NCBI GenBank assembly: GCA_014729495.1
Contig: WJJV01000056.1
Coordinates: 1 to 26,310 of the forward strand
From: Candidatus Woesearchaeota archaeon
Lineage (GTDB): Archaea > Nanobdellota > Nanobdellia > Woesearchaeales > UBA12501
Direction of reading: 5' to 3'
DNA: 26,310 nt
Shown here: piece by piece, positions 1 to 8,000 of the stretch
Numbering within the stretch: the stretch's first letter is position 1
Layout: each line of letters begins with the position of its first letter
Program-made: the position numbers and the translations under genes
Notes under the pieces: generated by a model
What the model was told of the DNA's origin: nothing
Databases searched by the model: none
What the model saw: the letters and a program-made list of their open reading frames with translations, nothing else

Positions 1-257
1 GTCTTGACCTCAAATCTCTTGTAACTCTCTTTTACATTCATTCTGCAAGGGACATAAAAAGAAAACCCTTCTTTGAAATAATAGTAATAAACCAGCGAGT
101 GACCTTGTTTTTGCTTTACTCTAAGAGGCTTTCCATATCTTATTGTTCTTCTTGCTTTCGCTTCTGCTTCCTCAATATTAATGCCGAACTTCCAGCATCG
201 TTCTGAAAGCCTCTTTATTGCATGCCTGGTGAATTTTATGGCAACGCATTCATACAT
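1..257 (-). CDS. DUF4258-like small protein, 3' end cut by window edge
   Basis: An open frame runs from an ATG at 257 to the left edge with no stop, giving 85 visible residues. The N-terminus reads MYECVAIKFTRHAIKRLSER, matching the beta-strand plus FTxHAxxRLxER helix that opens DUF4258-type proteins. A later segment (SLVYYYYFKEGFSFYV) looks like the following beta-strands. Such proteins are short, resemble RelE/BrnT-fold toxins, and mostly have no assigned role. Whether this one is a toxin cannot be told; no antitoxin partner is visible upstream. The ATG at 257 was chosen because a TATA-like element lies about 24 bases upstream, which fits a leaderless archaeal transcript. Alternative in-frame starts are not needed. 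The family call is from motif memory only. Confidence 0.6.
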   Translation of the reverse strand, partial: MYECVAIKFTRHAIKRLSERCWKFGINIEEAEAKARRTIRYGKPLRVKQKQGHSLVYYYYFKEGFSFYVPCRMNVKESYKRFEVK

Positions 258-273
258 CCCTAAAAGACACAAC

Positions 274-287
274 AAATATATAAAACT
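274..287 (-). promoter_or_regulatory. TATA-like promoter of the DUF4258-like gene
   Basis: On the minus strand this reads TTTTATATATTTG, centred about 24-26 bases before the ATG at 257. That is the spacing expected between an archaeal TATA box and a leaderless start. The rest of 258-490 is AT-rich and shows no gene that I can support. Confidence 0.4.
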
Positions 288-490
288 TTCTGTTAAACTA
301 TTTATTTTACATATTCTTTTTGACATATATCCAATAGATTATCTGTTTTTATATGTTTTAATCATTCATCTCCGTAAGAATTACAGTCAAACCAGATAAA
401 CTACTGAAAAACCCGGAAATGTTTTCCAGTATAATCAATCGCTAAGAAATAATCTTCAGAGAATATATAAGAATTCCAATTCTTTTACCT

Positions 491-1027
491 TCAAGGTATC
501 TTCCTGAATCTCTTCAGCAGGTAATTCTCTTTCTCCTCTGTTCCGCTGGAGATCTTTCTGGTCTTTGTCTGCATCTCAATAGGCTTCTCCTTCTCCTGCT
601 GGAACTCTCCGACTGACTTTGTCTGCTCCTTGATCTGCAGCTCTATAGTGGACATCTCCTCCTCACCAAGCTGCTTTGGCCTCCACTGGAAGTCCATTCC
701 ATCGCCTTCTCTTCTGGCGATGACATTTATGAAGAAATGCGCTGACTCCTGGCCTGCTGCAACGCCATTGTTCACTATGATATTTGTTCCCTGGGCATTA
801 AGTGACTCAAACAATGCAACAGACATCTTGTTGGCTATTGAGAATGCATGGCTTACAATGTAATCAGGCACCTGCTCTATTATTGCGTAATGTTCCTTGG
901 GTATCACAAGGACATGGCCTTCAGTAGCTGGCTTGTCATGCGGAATGACAACTACCTTGTCATCCTCATATATCTTCTTCTTGTCCTTGTCAGCTATGAG
1001 CTGGCAGTAATGGCAGTCTTTCTTCAT
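491..1027 (-). CDS. HIT-family protein with degenerate active site (178 aa)
   Basis: The N-terminal domain (about residues 1-115) is a HIT fold. It has the CxxC zinc pair near the start (CHYCQLIADK, C5 and C8), the GHVLVIPKEHY strand-turn (38-47), and the segment aligned to the HIT triad, ESAHFFINVIARR. In active HIT hydrolases and transferases the triad is HxHxHxx and the middle histidine is the nucleophile. Here it reads H97-F-F99-I-N101, so the middle and third histidines are lost. Residues 115-178 are charged and probably helical or disordered. Nucleotide hydrolysis is therefore unlikely; nucleotide binding is possible. The ATG at 1027 is preferred because family members start just before CxxC. 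A TTG at 1045 in the same frame would add six residues. The gene lies 25 bases after the paralogous HIT gene and is probably co-transcribed with it. Confidence 0.88.
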   Translation of the reverse strand: MKKDCHYCQLIADKDKKKIYEDDKVVVIPHDKPATEGHVLVIPKEHYAIIEQVPDYIVSHAFSIANKMSVALFESLNAQGTNIIVNNGVAAGQESAHFFINVIARREGDGMDFQWRPKQLGEEEMSTIELQIKEQTKSVGEFQQEKEKPIEMQTKTRKISSGTEEKENYLLKRFRKIP

Positions 1028-1052
1028 TCTTATCTTATCCTGCAAAACATCA

Positions 1053-1862
1053 TCATTTGAACAGGTCAGCTATCTTGTCAATATCTATATCAATCTCTTC
1101 ATCTTTCTTGGATTCTTTGTCTTCAGATCCTTCCTCTGCCTGCTCTTCTGTTTCAGGCTCTTCTTCCGGCCCTTCTCCTGAGAGCTCTTTCCTGATATCA
1201 TCTGGTGCCTCATCTCCTTCTGCCTCAGCAGGTTCTTCTGGGCCTTCATCCTCAGGGCTTTTCCCGGATGCTGCCGGCTCTTCAGATTCTTTCCCTTCTC
1301 CTTCTTCTTGCTGGGCATCTTCTCTTTTCTTGTCAAAATCAATGACTTCTTCCTTGAGCCCCATCATCTCATTAAGCTTCTGCCTGAGTATCTTCCTGAT
1401 CTCCTCTATCTGCTGTTCATCTATCTGTTTCTCAGGAAGCTTGAAAGATGTTATGCCATCATTTTCTTTTCTGGGTATTATATGGATCATGAAATGCTGG
1501 GCTCTCTGTCCTGCAACAGCACCATTGGCCACAAATATGTTGGTGCCCTGGGCCTTGAATGCCTTGAGGCAGGCCTGAGAGATGCCTTTGGTTACCATGA
1601 ACAGGTGTGCAAGAATATCCTCTGGAATCTGGGGCATTATAGCATAATGCTCTTTTGGAATTATTACTACATGACCTGGATTCGCTGGGTTGATATCAAG
1701 AATTCCCACTGCTTTGTCATCCTCATAGACTTTCCTGGACGCGACCTTGCCTGCTATGATGTGGCAGAAGATGCAGTTCTGCTTCTGCATCTCAGCGATC
1801 TGCTCAGGAGTCATGTTCTTGAGGTCTTCCTCAGTCACTTGTCCTTGCTGTCCTTCTGTCAT
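1053..1862 (-). CDS. HIT-family protein lacking the nucleophile histidine, with acidic C-terminal tail (269 aa)
   Basis: Residues 28-140 form a HIT domain: CIFCHIIAGKVASRKVYEDD (C30, C33), GHVVIIPKEHY (63-73), and the triad region AQHFMIHIIPRK with H123, M125 and H127. Methionine replaces the middle histidine, which is the nucleophile in Hint/Fhit-type enzymes, so classical catalysis is not expected. An N-terminal extension of about 27 residues precedes the domain. After it comes a helical segment (about 145-170), then roughly 90 residues dominated by Glu and Asp, probably disordered. The ATG at 1862 sits about 24 bases downstream of a TATA-like element, which fits a leaderless transcript. 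It is the first gene of a two-HIT pair; the partner downstream is a paralogue. Role unknown; nucleotide binding is inferred from fold only. Confidence 0.9.
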   Translation of the reverse strand: MTEGQQGQVTEEDLKNMTPEQIAEMQKQNCIFCHIIAGKVASRKVYEDDKAVGILDINPANPGHVVIIPKEHYAIMPQIPEDILAHLFMVTKGISQACLKAFKAQGTNIFVANGAVAGQRAQHFMIHIIPRKENDGITSFKLPEKQIDEQQIEEIRKILRQKLNEMMGLKEEVIDFDKKREDAQQEEGEGKESEEPAASGKSPEDEGPEEPAEAEGDEAPDDIRKELSGEGPEEEPETEEQAEEGSEDKESKKDEEIDIDIDKIADLFK

Positions 1863-1884
1863 TTTAAGATATGTTTATTTATTG

Positions 1885-1897
1885 TTTTTATAAAATT
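1885..1897 (-). promoter_or_regulatory. TATA-like promoter of the HIT gene pair
   Basis: The minus strand reads AATTTTATAAAAAC, ending about 24 bases before the ATG at 1862. This is the position of an archaeal TATA box for a leaderless mRNA. It abuts the left hairpin array. Confidence 0.5.
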
Positions 1898-1910
1898 AAC
1901 TATGTATTTA

Positions 1911-2208
1911 CCTTCTTGCCTCTCTGATAAGCGCAATGAACCAGACTACAGAGATGTGGCGATGGATTTTTTGGGATTGAATTGTAACTTATTCCTAGCC
2001 TCGCCAGTAAGATGCTGTTAATGCTATGTTGGCGAGGTGGCGAAAGCTTTTTGTGTTTGTTTACCCTGCATTTTCTTCCTAGCCTCTCCGATAAGCGCTG
2101 CAAATCCGACCGCGGAGAGGCGGCAATGGATTTAAGAAGATTATATTGCACTCTTTTCCTAGCCTCTCCGATAGGATGCTGCTATCTCTATGTCGGAGAG
2201 GTGGCACT
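1911..2208 (+). repeat. Left hairpin array: four units, about 80-84 bp period
   Basis: Each unit opens with CCTAGCC or a variant and carries an inverted repeat of 8-9 bp around a 22-25 base loop. It ends with GGTGGC/GGCGGC, followed by an AT-rich spacer. Arms: unit 1 CCTCTCTG (1919-1926) with CAGAGATG (1949-1956), one mismatch; unit 2 CCTCGCCA (1999-2006) with TGGCGAGG (2030-2037); unit 3 CCTCTCCG (2083-2090) with CGGAGAGG (2113-2120); unit 4 CCTCTCCGA (2163-2171) with TCGGAGAGG (2193-2201). The spacers are conserved too: the one between units 3 and 4 recurs inverted in the right array. It is therefore not CRISPR-like. No coding frame here is credible. Function unknown. Confidence 0.85.
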
Positions 2209-2221
2209 ATCTCTTGGTTTT

Positions 2222-2465
2222 AGTAAGGCAGCAACAATTATTTTCAAGGCAGCAACAACAAGGACGAATATTGAGTGTAGAGGGAAAACCAGTTACGTAG
2301 TTCTGGTTTTCCCTTTACGAGTAGGACAAATTGCGAAGCAATTTGACCGTATATGAGTCCACTGTTGTTGTTGCTGCCAACATAAATAGAATATTACCTT
2401 ATCCGATGTTGTTGCTGCTGCCATTATGATATATTTTTTTAAGCCTCCATTATTGCTGCTGCCTT
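2222..2465 (+). repeat. Left modular block with GGCAGCAACAACA cores and hairpins
   Basis: Core sequences GGCAGCAACAA occur at 2227-2237 and 2248-2260 in plus orientation, and as the complement (TGTTGTTGCTGCC-type) at 2363-2378, 2407-2422 and 2449-2463. Between them lie two strong stem-loops. One has a 12-bp perfect stem, AGGGAAAACCAG (2281-2292) with CTGGTTTTCCCT (2303-2314). The other is CAAATTGC-GAA-GCAATTTG (2327-2345). A conserved CGAGTAGGAC lies at 2318-2327. The block has an inverted, diverged copy at 24880-25310. From 2466 to the end of the next gene at 2561 I see nothing further. Confidence 0.75.
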
Positions 2466-2560
2466 AATTAACATGAGTACACTATCTTCTCCATTATTGT
2501 TCTTACAAATGCAGAGCATTCTCTGTTGTCGCCCTATTGTTCTGCCCTGCAGTAGGTTAC

Positions 2561-4750
2561 TCATGCTCCCATCAGGCTCCAGTAGTCCATGATATCCAGC
2601 AACCTGTTAAACTTATCTTTTGGCCCTCCATCAGGCAGTGTTCTCAGTTCCTTCCTTGCTTTCTCTATATGGTCATGGCTCAGCTTCTGGGCAAACTCAA
2701 TCGCACCGCATCTCCTGTAGATATCAACTATTTCATTGGCAGTCTTTGGTCTCATGCTCTTGTTTCCTGCTGTCTTCAATATCTTCTCTTTATCTTTTTT
2801 GTCAGCATTATTAAGGGCATGTATCAGCATGGGCGTTGCCTTGCCCTGCCTGAGATCATTCATCACAGACTTGTTTGCCTTAGCCCCTCCGAGCAGGTCA
2901 AGCGAGTCATCGATTATCTGGAATGCTATTCCCATGTTCATACCAAATCTTCCTATTATCCTGACCTGCTTATCTGAAGCTCCAGCAACAACAGCGCCTC
3001 CTTTGACAGCCCCCTCGATGAGGGATCCTGTCTTGAGCCCTATCATGTCTATGTAATCCTTTATGCTTTTGTATTGTCTTCTTGCTGACAACCTTATATC
3101 AAGCGATTGCCCTATACAGCACTTCTCTCCAGTCTTTCCTACAATATCCAGCAAAGACCTTATCTGTTCTTTTGATAGCCTGCTGGAGAACCTGGAGATA
3201 AGCGAGTAGCCTTTTGAAAGCATAATGTCTCCTGTGATTATGGCATCATCAATCCCGTATTTCTCATGCAGTGTCTTTCTGCCTCTTCTTTTAGATGATT
3301 CATCAATTATATCATCATGGACAAGGGATGCTGTGTGGAATATCTCATAGATAAGGGAGAAATCAACTGCATCATCCCTGTTTCCCCTGAACATTTCAGA
3401 AGCAAGTATTCCTATGAATGCCCTGAGCCTTTTTGCCTTATCATTCAGCAGAACCTCATTAGTATGAATGTGCAGGTCATTGTCTTTCCTGAAGATCTTT
3501 TTTAGTCTTGGGTCTACAATCCTTCTATACTCTTTTGTTATTCTCTCAAGCTCTGAGTATATCATATCTAGCATCCTGCCCTCTATTATCCTGTAGGCCC
3601 TTTCATGAGGTCTTGCTGAAGTGAGAACAATGCCGAGAGCCTCTTTTATCTTCTCGTCATTGCCTCCTTTCTCAGCCAGTTGATCGACAATGCCTGGATT
3701 CCAGAGAAGATTCCTTATCTTCCTGTCCCATTTTGTCTCATAATCCTCGAACCATGCTCTTGCTTCTTTATCATATGCTTCAAGATGACTGGAATCCCGT
3801 GTTTTCAAGTATCTTACACAGTGCTTGGCTGCGATCTTCGCAGACTTCCTTGCCTGATAGATGCCTCCTCCCTGTATTATGTTTGCGAATCCTCCTGAGT
3901 CTCCTATGACAACAGCATTGTTTGACCAAAGCCTGGGAAGAATTCCCATAGGCACCATCCCTCCCCACTCTTTCTTTCTTACAGCTCCCTTGAGCCTGGC
4001 AGAGGCAACAGGATGTTTCCTGATGAATTCATCAAGCATCTGGACCATGTTCAGCTTCTTTTTTCTCACAGAAACAGCTGTGGCTCCTATGCCTACTGAG
4101 ACTACATCTTTTTTAGGGAAAATCCACACATAACCTTCAGGATTATCTTTCATGAAATAAAGCTCAATTGCATTGCTGAACCTCCTGCCAATATCCTTCA
4201 GCTTGAGCCATCTATGGAATGTCACACAAAGCTCAGGGAACCTTTCCTTGATCCCTATCATCCTTCTTACTGATGAAGATGCTCCTCCAGCATCAACAAC
4301 CAGCCTTGCATTGAATCTCAGGTCTCCTGCTTTTATTTCAGATGAACCTCCCTTATCTTTAATTGAGGTCACTGCAGTATTATCAATCAGTTCAGCGCCT
4401 GCTTTCTCTGCCCTTGACTGGAGCCACATATCATAATTGCTCCTCTTCACAGTTGCAGCAAAGAGCCTGCTGTTCTTAAGCTCTGCTTCAAGAACTATAT
4501 TTGATGGAGATACTATCCTGGCTTTTCTTATCTTCCTTTCAATGACCTCTGATGGAACATTGCCGAACTCAAGCATCTCCTTGAGCTGTATGCCTCCCCC
4601 GCATGGCTTCTCCCTGCCAAAGCTCTCCTTCTCCAGGACAAGCACCTTATGGCCTGACCTGGCCAGCCTGTATGCGATCTCGCATCCAGCAGGTCCAGCA
4701 CCTATCACAATCACATCATATTTGCTGTCTTTAACATGGCCAGATTTCAA
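2561..4750 (-). CDS. Fusion of geranylgeranyl reductase and trans-isoprenyl diphosphate synthase (729 aa)
   Basis: Residues 10-345 are an FAD-dependent geranylgeranyl reductase: Rossmann motif VIGAGPAG (15-22), KPCGGG (48-53), and the second FAD motif VVIGDSGGFA (280-289) followed by QGGGIYQA. Such enzymes saturate the isoprenoid chains of archaeal lipids. After a helical linker, residues about 425-729 are a class I trans-prenyltransferase. It has KAKRLRA (438-444), first Asp-rich motif DDIID (479-483), RRGR (488-491) and second Asp-rich motif DDSLD (614-618), all intact. Such enzymes extend allylic diphosphates with IPP. A reductase normally has about 400 residues and a synthase about 320, so both halves look complete. 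The only usable start is a TTG at 4750, with SD GGGGTGA three bases upstream. The fusion suggests coupled isoprenoid synthesis and reduction. Confidence 0.92.
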   Translation of the reverse strand: MKSGHVKDSKYDVIVIGAGPAGCEIAYRLARSGHKVLVLEKESFGREKPCGGGIQLKEMLEFGNVPSEVIERKIRKARIVSPSNIVLEAELKNSRLFAATVKRSNYDMWLQSRAEKAGAELIDNTAVTSIKDKGGSSEIKAGDLRFNARLVVDAGGASSSVRRMIGIKERFPELCVTFHRWLKLKDIGRRFSNAIELYFMKDNPEGYVWIFPKKDVVSVGIGATAVSVRKKKLNMVQMLDEFIRKHPVASARLKGAVRKKEWGGMVPMGILPRLWSNNAVVIGDSGGFANIIQGGGIYQARKSAKIAAKHCVRYLKTRDSSHLEAYDKEARAWFEDYETKWDRKIRNLLWNPGIVDQLAEKGGNDEKIKEALGIVLTSARPHERAYRIIEGRMLDMIYSELERITKEYRRIVDPRLKKIFRKDNDLHIHTNEVLLNDKAKRLRAFIGILASEMFRGNRDDAVDFSLIYEIFHTASLVHDDIIDESSKRRGRKTLHEKYGIDDAIITGDIMLSKGYSLISRFSSRLSKEQIRSLLDIVGKTGEKCCIGQSLDIRLSARRQYKSIKDYIDMIGLKTGSLIEGAVKGGAVVAGASDKQVRIIGRFGMNMGIAFQIIDDSLDLLGGAKANKSVMNDLRQGKATPMLIHALNNADKKDKEKILKTAGNKSMRPKTANEIVDIYRRCGAIEFAQKLSHDHIEKARKELRTLPDGGPKDKFNRLLDIMDYWSLMGA

Positions 4751-4753
4751 TGT

Positions 4754-4797
4754 TCACCCCTCATGATAATATGTAACAACAGGACTTATATAAATAT
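4754..4797 (-). promoter_or_regulatory. Promoter and ribosome binding site of the lipid fusion gene
   Basis: On the minus strand a TATA-like TATTTATATAAG lies at about 4785-4797. The expected start of transcription is near 4764, leaving a very short leader. That leader contains GGGGTGA (4754-4760), directly before the TTG start. This SD decides the start, because no in-frame ATG exists nearby. Confidence 0.5.
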
Positions 4798-4907
4798 TTA
4801 TCAGATCCTATTGATTCTGATGCTGCTTTCTTATTCATAATTCTGCAAGTGGCTGCTTAACCCAAAAACAAGACAGCACAGAGCCTGCAAAGAGGTGTAA
4901 AATCACA

Positions 4908-4920
4908 AATTTTATATATA
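4908..4920 (+). promoter_or_regulatory. TATA box of the giant surface protein gene and downstream cluster
   Basis: The sequence AATTTTATATATAA is a good archaeal TATA element. Transcription would begin near 4940, giving an untranslated leader of 95-150 bases depending on the start codon. The region 4751-5087 holds only the two divergent promoters and this leader; no small gene is seen. Confidence 0.5.
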
Positions 4921-4949
4921 AACAGCCTTATTCAATAGTTTAATGAGGA

Positions 4950-5007
4950 TTGAGAGGGGTCTTTAGCGCGCAATACAAAAGGCCTCTCTAGGGTCCACTA
5001 GCGCAGA
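4950..5007 (+). other. Leader with imperfect direct repeat and short stem
   Basis: Two related segments, GGGGTCTTTAGCGCGCA (4956-4972) and AGGGTCCACTAGCGCAGA (4990-5007), lie about 35 bases apart inside the probable leader of the giant protein. GAGAGG (4952-4957) can also pair with CCTCTC (4983-4988). Such a leader could bind a regulator or fold; there is no match to a riboswitch I know. Confidence 0.3.
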
Positions 5008-5087
5008 GCATTATTCAGCTTTGAGAACAATCGATGATTGAGCTCTGTATAGGCTTTAGTGTGAACACAAAAAAGGGTGTGTATACT

Positions 5088-8000
5088 TTGATCAGAACCA
5101 GCAGGAACCTGAAGATAATCCTATCTCTGATTCTATTGATTTCTGTCTGCGCTGTCTGCGTTAGTGGTGCCTCTGTCCTCATACAGGAGATTGTGAGCAA
5201 GGAGAGCAATCTTGACTCTTCTGATCCTGAGATTGTGATAGACTCAAGCGGCATCATCCATGCTGTCTGGTCAGACAATACTGACCTGAGCAGGGTCATA
5301 GGATCCAGCAATGCCACTACCCATAACGGGCTTGATAAGGATATCTTCTATAATCACCGCGAGAATGAGACCTGGTCAAGGATTTCTCTGATAGGTACAA
5401 AGATAAGCGGCGGTTTGATTGTTCTGAGCAACTCATCGATGAAAGATTCAGTACAGCCTGCCATTGATACTGATTCTGATAATCTGACTCATGTTGTCTG
5501 GAGCTCTCTTGAGCCTCCTTCCCAGCTTAGGGCAGATGCCAACACTACATTTCTTATGCACTTCAACTCTTCCTCATCTATAAGGCGTGCTGACTATGCT
5601 GTAGGAACAAGACTTGTGCAGAACACAGGATCCAGTGCATCTGATTATCCTGCTGACAGCAACGGCCTTATAGGAAACTCTTTCTGGATAAAGGATTCTG
5701 AAAGCTATCTCAATTTCACTGTTCCAAGCAATTTTGATTCAGCAGCAGGGACTATAGAACTGTGGTTCAATCCTGGAGATGACTTAAGCAGGATAACCGG
5801 AGCATCAGACAAGAATGTGCTTGTAAGGGTATTGAACTCAAGAAACACCAGCCAGGACCTTGTAATATACTCAGGCTTCAATCACCAGCCAGGAGTATTT
5901 ATGGAATTCCTGGGAGCAGAACATCTGAAGTCAGAGGCATCATACATATTTCCTCTTAAGAAGAATGAATGGCATCATCTTGCTGTAACATACAACCTTA
6001 CCAATCTTTCAGTTGCAGAGTTCAGGATGTATATCGACGGATATCTTGCTGCAGTGAACACAAGCTCTGTCAATGGGTTCTCTTTTGACTCATTCTGCAT
6101 AGGTCCCTGCAACATGTCTGTCAATCCTGATGTGAGGATAGATGAGCTCAGGCTTTCAAGGAATATCAAGGGCCTGGGTGAAATAAGCCCTCATGCAGGC
6201 AACCGCAGCATATTCTACAGGAACATAGCGAATAGAAGCGATATCTCATCAACTTATAGATTAACAGACTCTGATAATATGACATATTATCCCAGGATTG
6301 ATATAGACCCTGAGGACAACATACATCTTGTGTATAATGAAGTGGTGAACAGGACATTTGTCAGAGTCATGTACATGCTCCGAAACAGCACATCCTGGTC
6401 TGATCCTGAGCTTGTTAGCGAAGGAGCATCAATAGCATACCTTCCTGATATTGCAGTAGATAAGAATAAGACAGCCCATGTTGTCTGGGAGGAATTCTCG
6501 CAAGAGGATCTGAATATAAGTTATATCCATTATGAGAACAGGCCATTCTCAGGCACATGGCAATCAGAATACAATCTGAGCAATGCGAGCTATAATGCAT
6601 TCACAACCCATGATTATTACGGCAGGCAGACAATCTCAGGCTATTTCCCAAAACAGCCCAGGATAGATACAGACGAGTCAAATATAACACACATAGTGTG
6701 GGCTGATAACATAAACTTCCCAGATCCTGGACTGACTTTCTATGCTTCATATGATGAGGGATTCAATGCCACTTATTCAAAAGGTTCGCGTATAGCAGAG
6801 CATACACAGGTATCTTTGGAAAAAGGGACCAATAGTTCAAGCTTCAAGAGGGATTTCTTTACAACAAGATACGGAGTAAATGTGACCAAGAGCAATTCAA
6901 GCGCGCATATGAATTACAGCACTCAATCTAACTTCAATATGACCAAAGGCTCTGTATCCTTGTGGTTCAAGCCTAATTTCAATGTGAGCGATTCAGTCCA
7001 GAACTATACTCGTGTTTTTTTGAGCGCTTCAAACAGTGAACAGGAAGGCATCACAGCAAATCAGTTCCATCTTGGGCTGATATCATCTGGTACAAATTTA
7101 TATGTGTTCCTGATGTTCTTTGACCAGGATTCTACACCAGATGATCTGCTGAACCATATAATATTTGCAGGTGCAGAGCCTACAGGCTGGGAGCACCAAT
7201 GGAAGCATCTTGGATTCAGCTGGCATGCAAATGAGTCAGGCAGAAAGAGCATAAACATAACAATTGATGGAGTCCTCCAGAATCTCACAAGATATCCAGA
7301 CAACAATAATCCTGTAGCCCTCAATGATAGCTATCCAAGATTCTATATCGGCGCAATGCACAATGTGACTATAGGATTCTATAATCAGTCTGATGGAGTC
7401 ATAGATGAGCTTAAGATATACAATACAACACGCACTGAAGAGCAGTTCTATGGTGACATGATAAATGACTTTGATATCTACTACAGGAAGAGAGCAGCAG
7501 ACGGCACGTGGTCTGACATCTCTCTTGCAAGCAATGAAAGCGGTTACATGGCAGTCACACCTGATATCACCCATATTGATGATAAGGCTTATATAGCATG
7601 GTCTCAGGCAGAGAACACCTGCGATCTTACAAGCGTGTACTATTATTGCGCTCTGTTCAGGATATTCTCAGGAAGATACAACAGCGGATTCGACCTTCTG
7701 AGGGAGATCAATGATGAGAGTCTTGATGGAGGATACAGTCCTTCAATCTCATCCTATTCTAACATTCTGAGCTATGCATGGGAGGATGAGAGCGATTTCT
7801 CAGGAAGCGACAGGGATATACAGTTCAGGCAGGAATCAAACTCAACAAGGCCTGTCGTGAATGTAACAACCAAGCTGAATGGCCAGATATTCACTGTCTC
7901 CAATTTCTCTCTTAACAGCGCAAATCTCACACTCAATGCTACAGCATCTGACATCGACGCTTCTGATACAATAGGCAGCGTTGCTTTCTATTACACTTCT

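Noticed and set aside
1057..1578. Plus-strand serine-rich frame of 173 codons
   Set aside because: It is the complement of the acidic tail and HIT domain of the minus-strand gene. Serine runs are the mirror of GA-rich acidic codons, and it has no independent support.
1911..2208. CRISPR array
   Set aside because: Units are about 80 bp with long palindromes, and the parts between palindromes are themselves conserved and shared between the two arrays. True CRISPR spacers are unique, and no cas genes are present.
2012..2356. Frames inside the left repeat region (also 25156-25386 and 25450-25725 on the right)
   Set aside because: They translate the hairpin repeats, recur because the repeats recur, and show no domain or SD. 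They are not genes.
3290..3480. Plus-strand frames opposite the lipid fusion gene
   Set aside because: The minus-strand frame carries all conserved motifs across 729 codons; opposite frames are shadows without SD or domains.
4888..4900. SD AAAGAGGTG before the giant gene TATA box, suggesting a small gene
   Set aside because: It resembles the SD sites used elsewhere, but it is followed by TAAAATC with no start codon at the right distance and no open frame.
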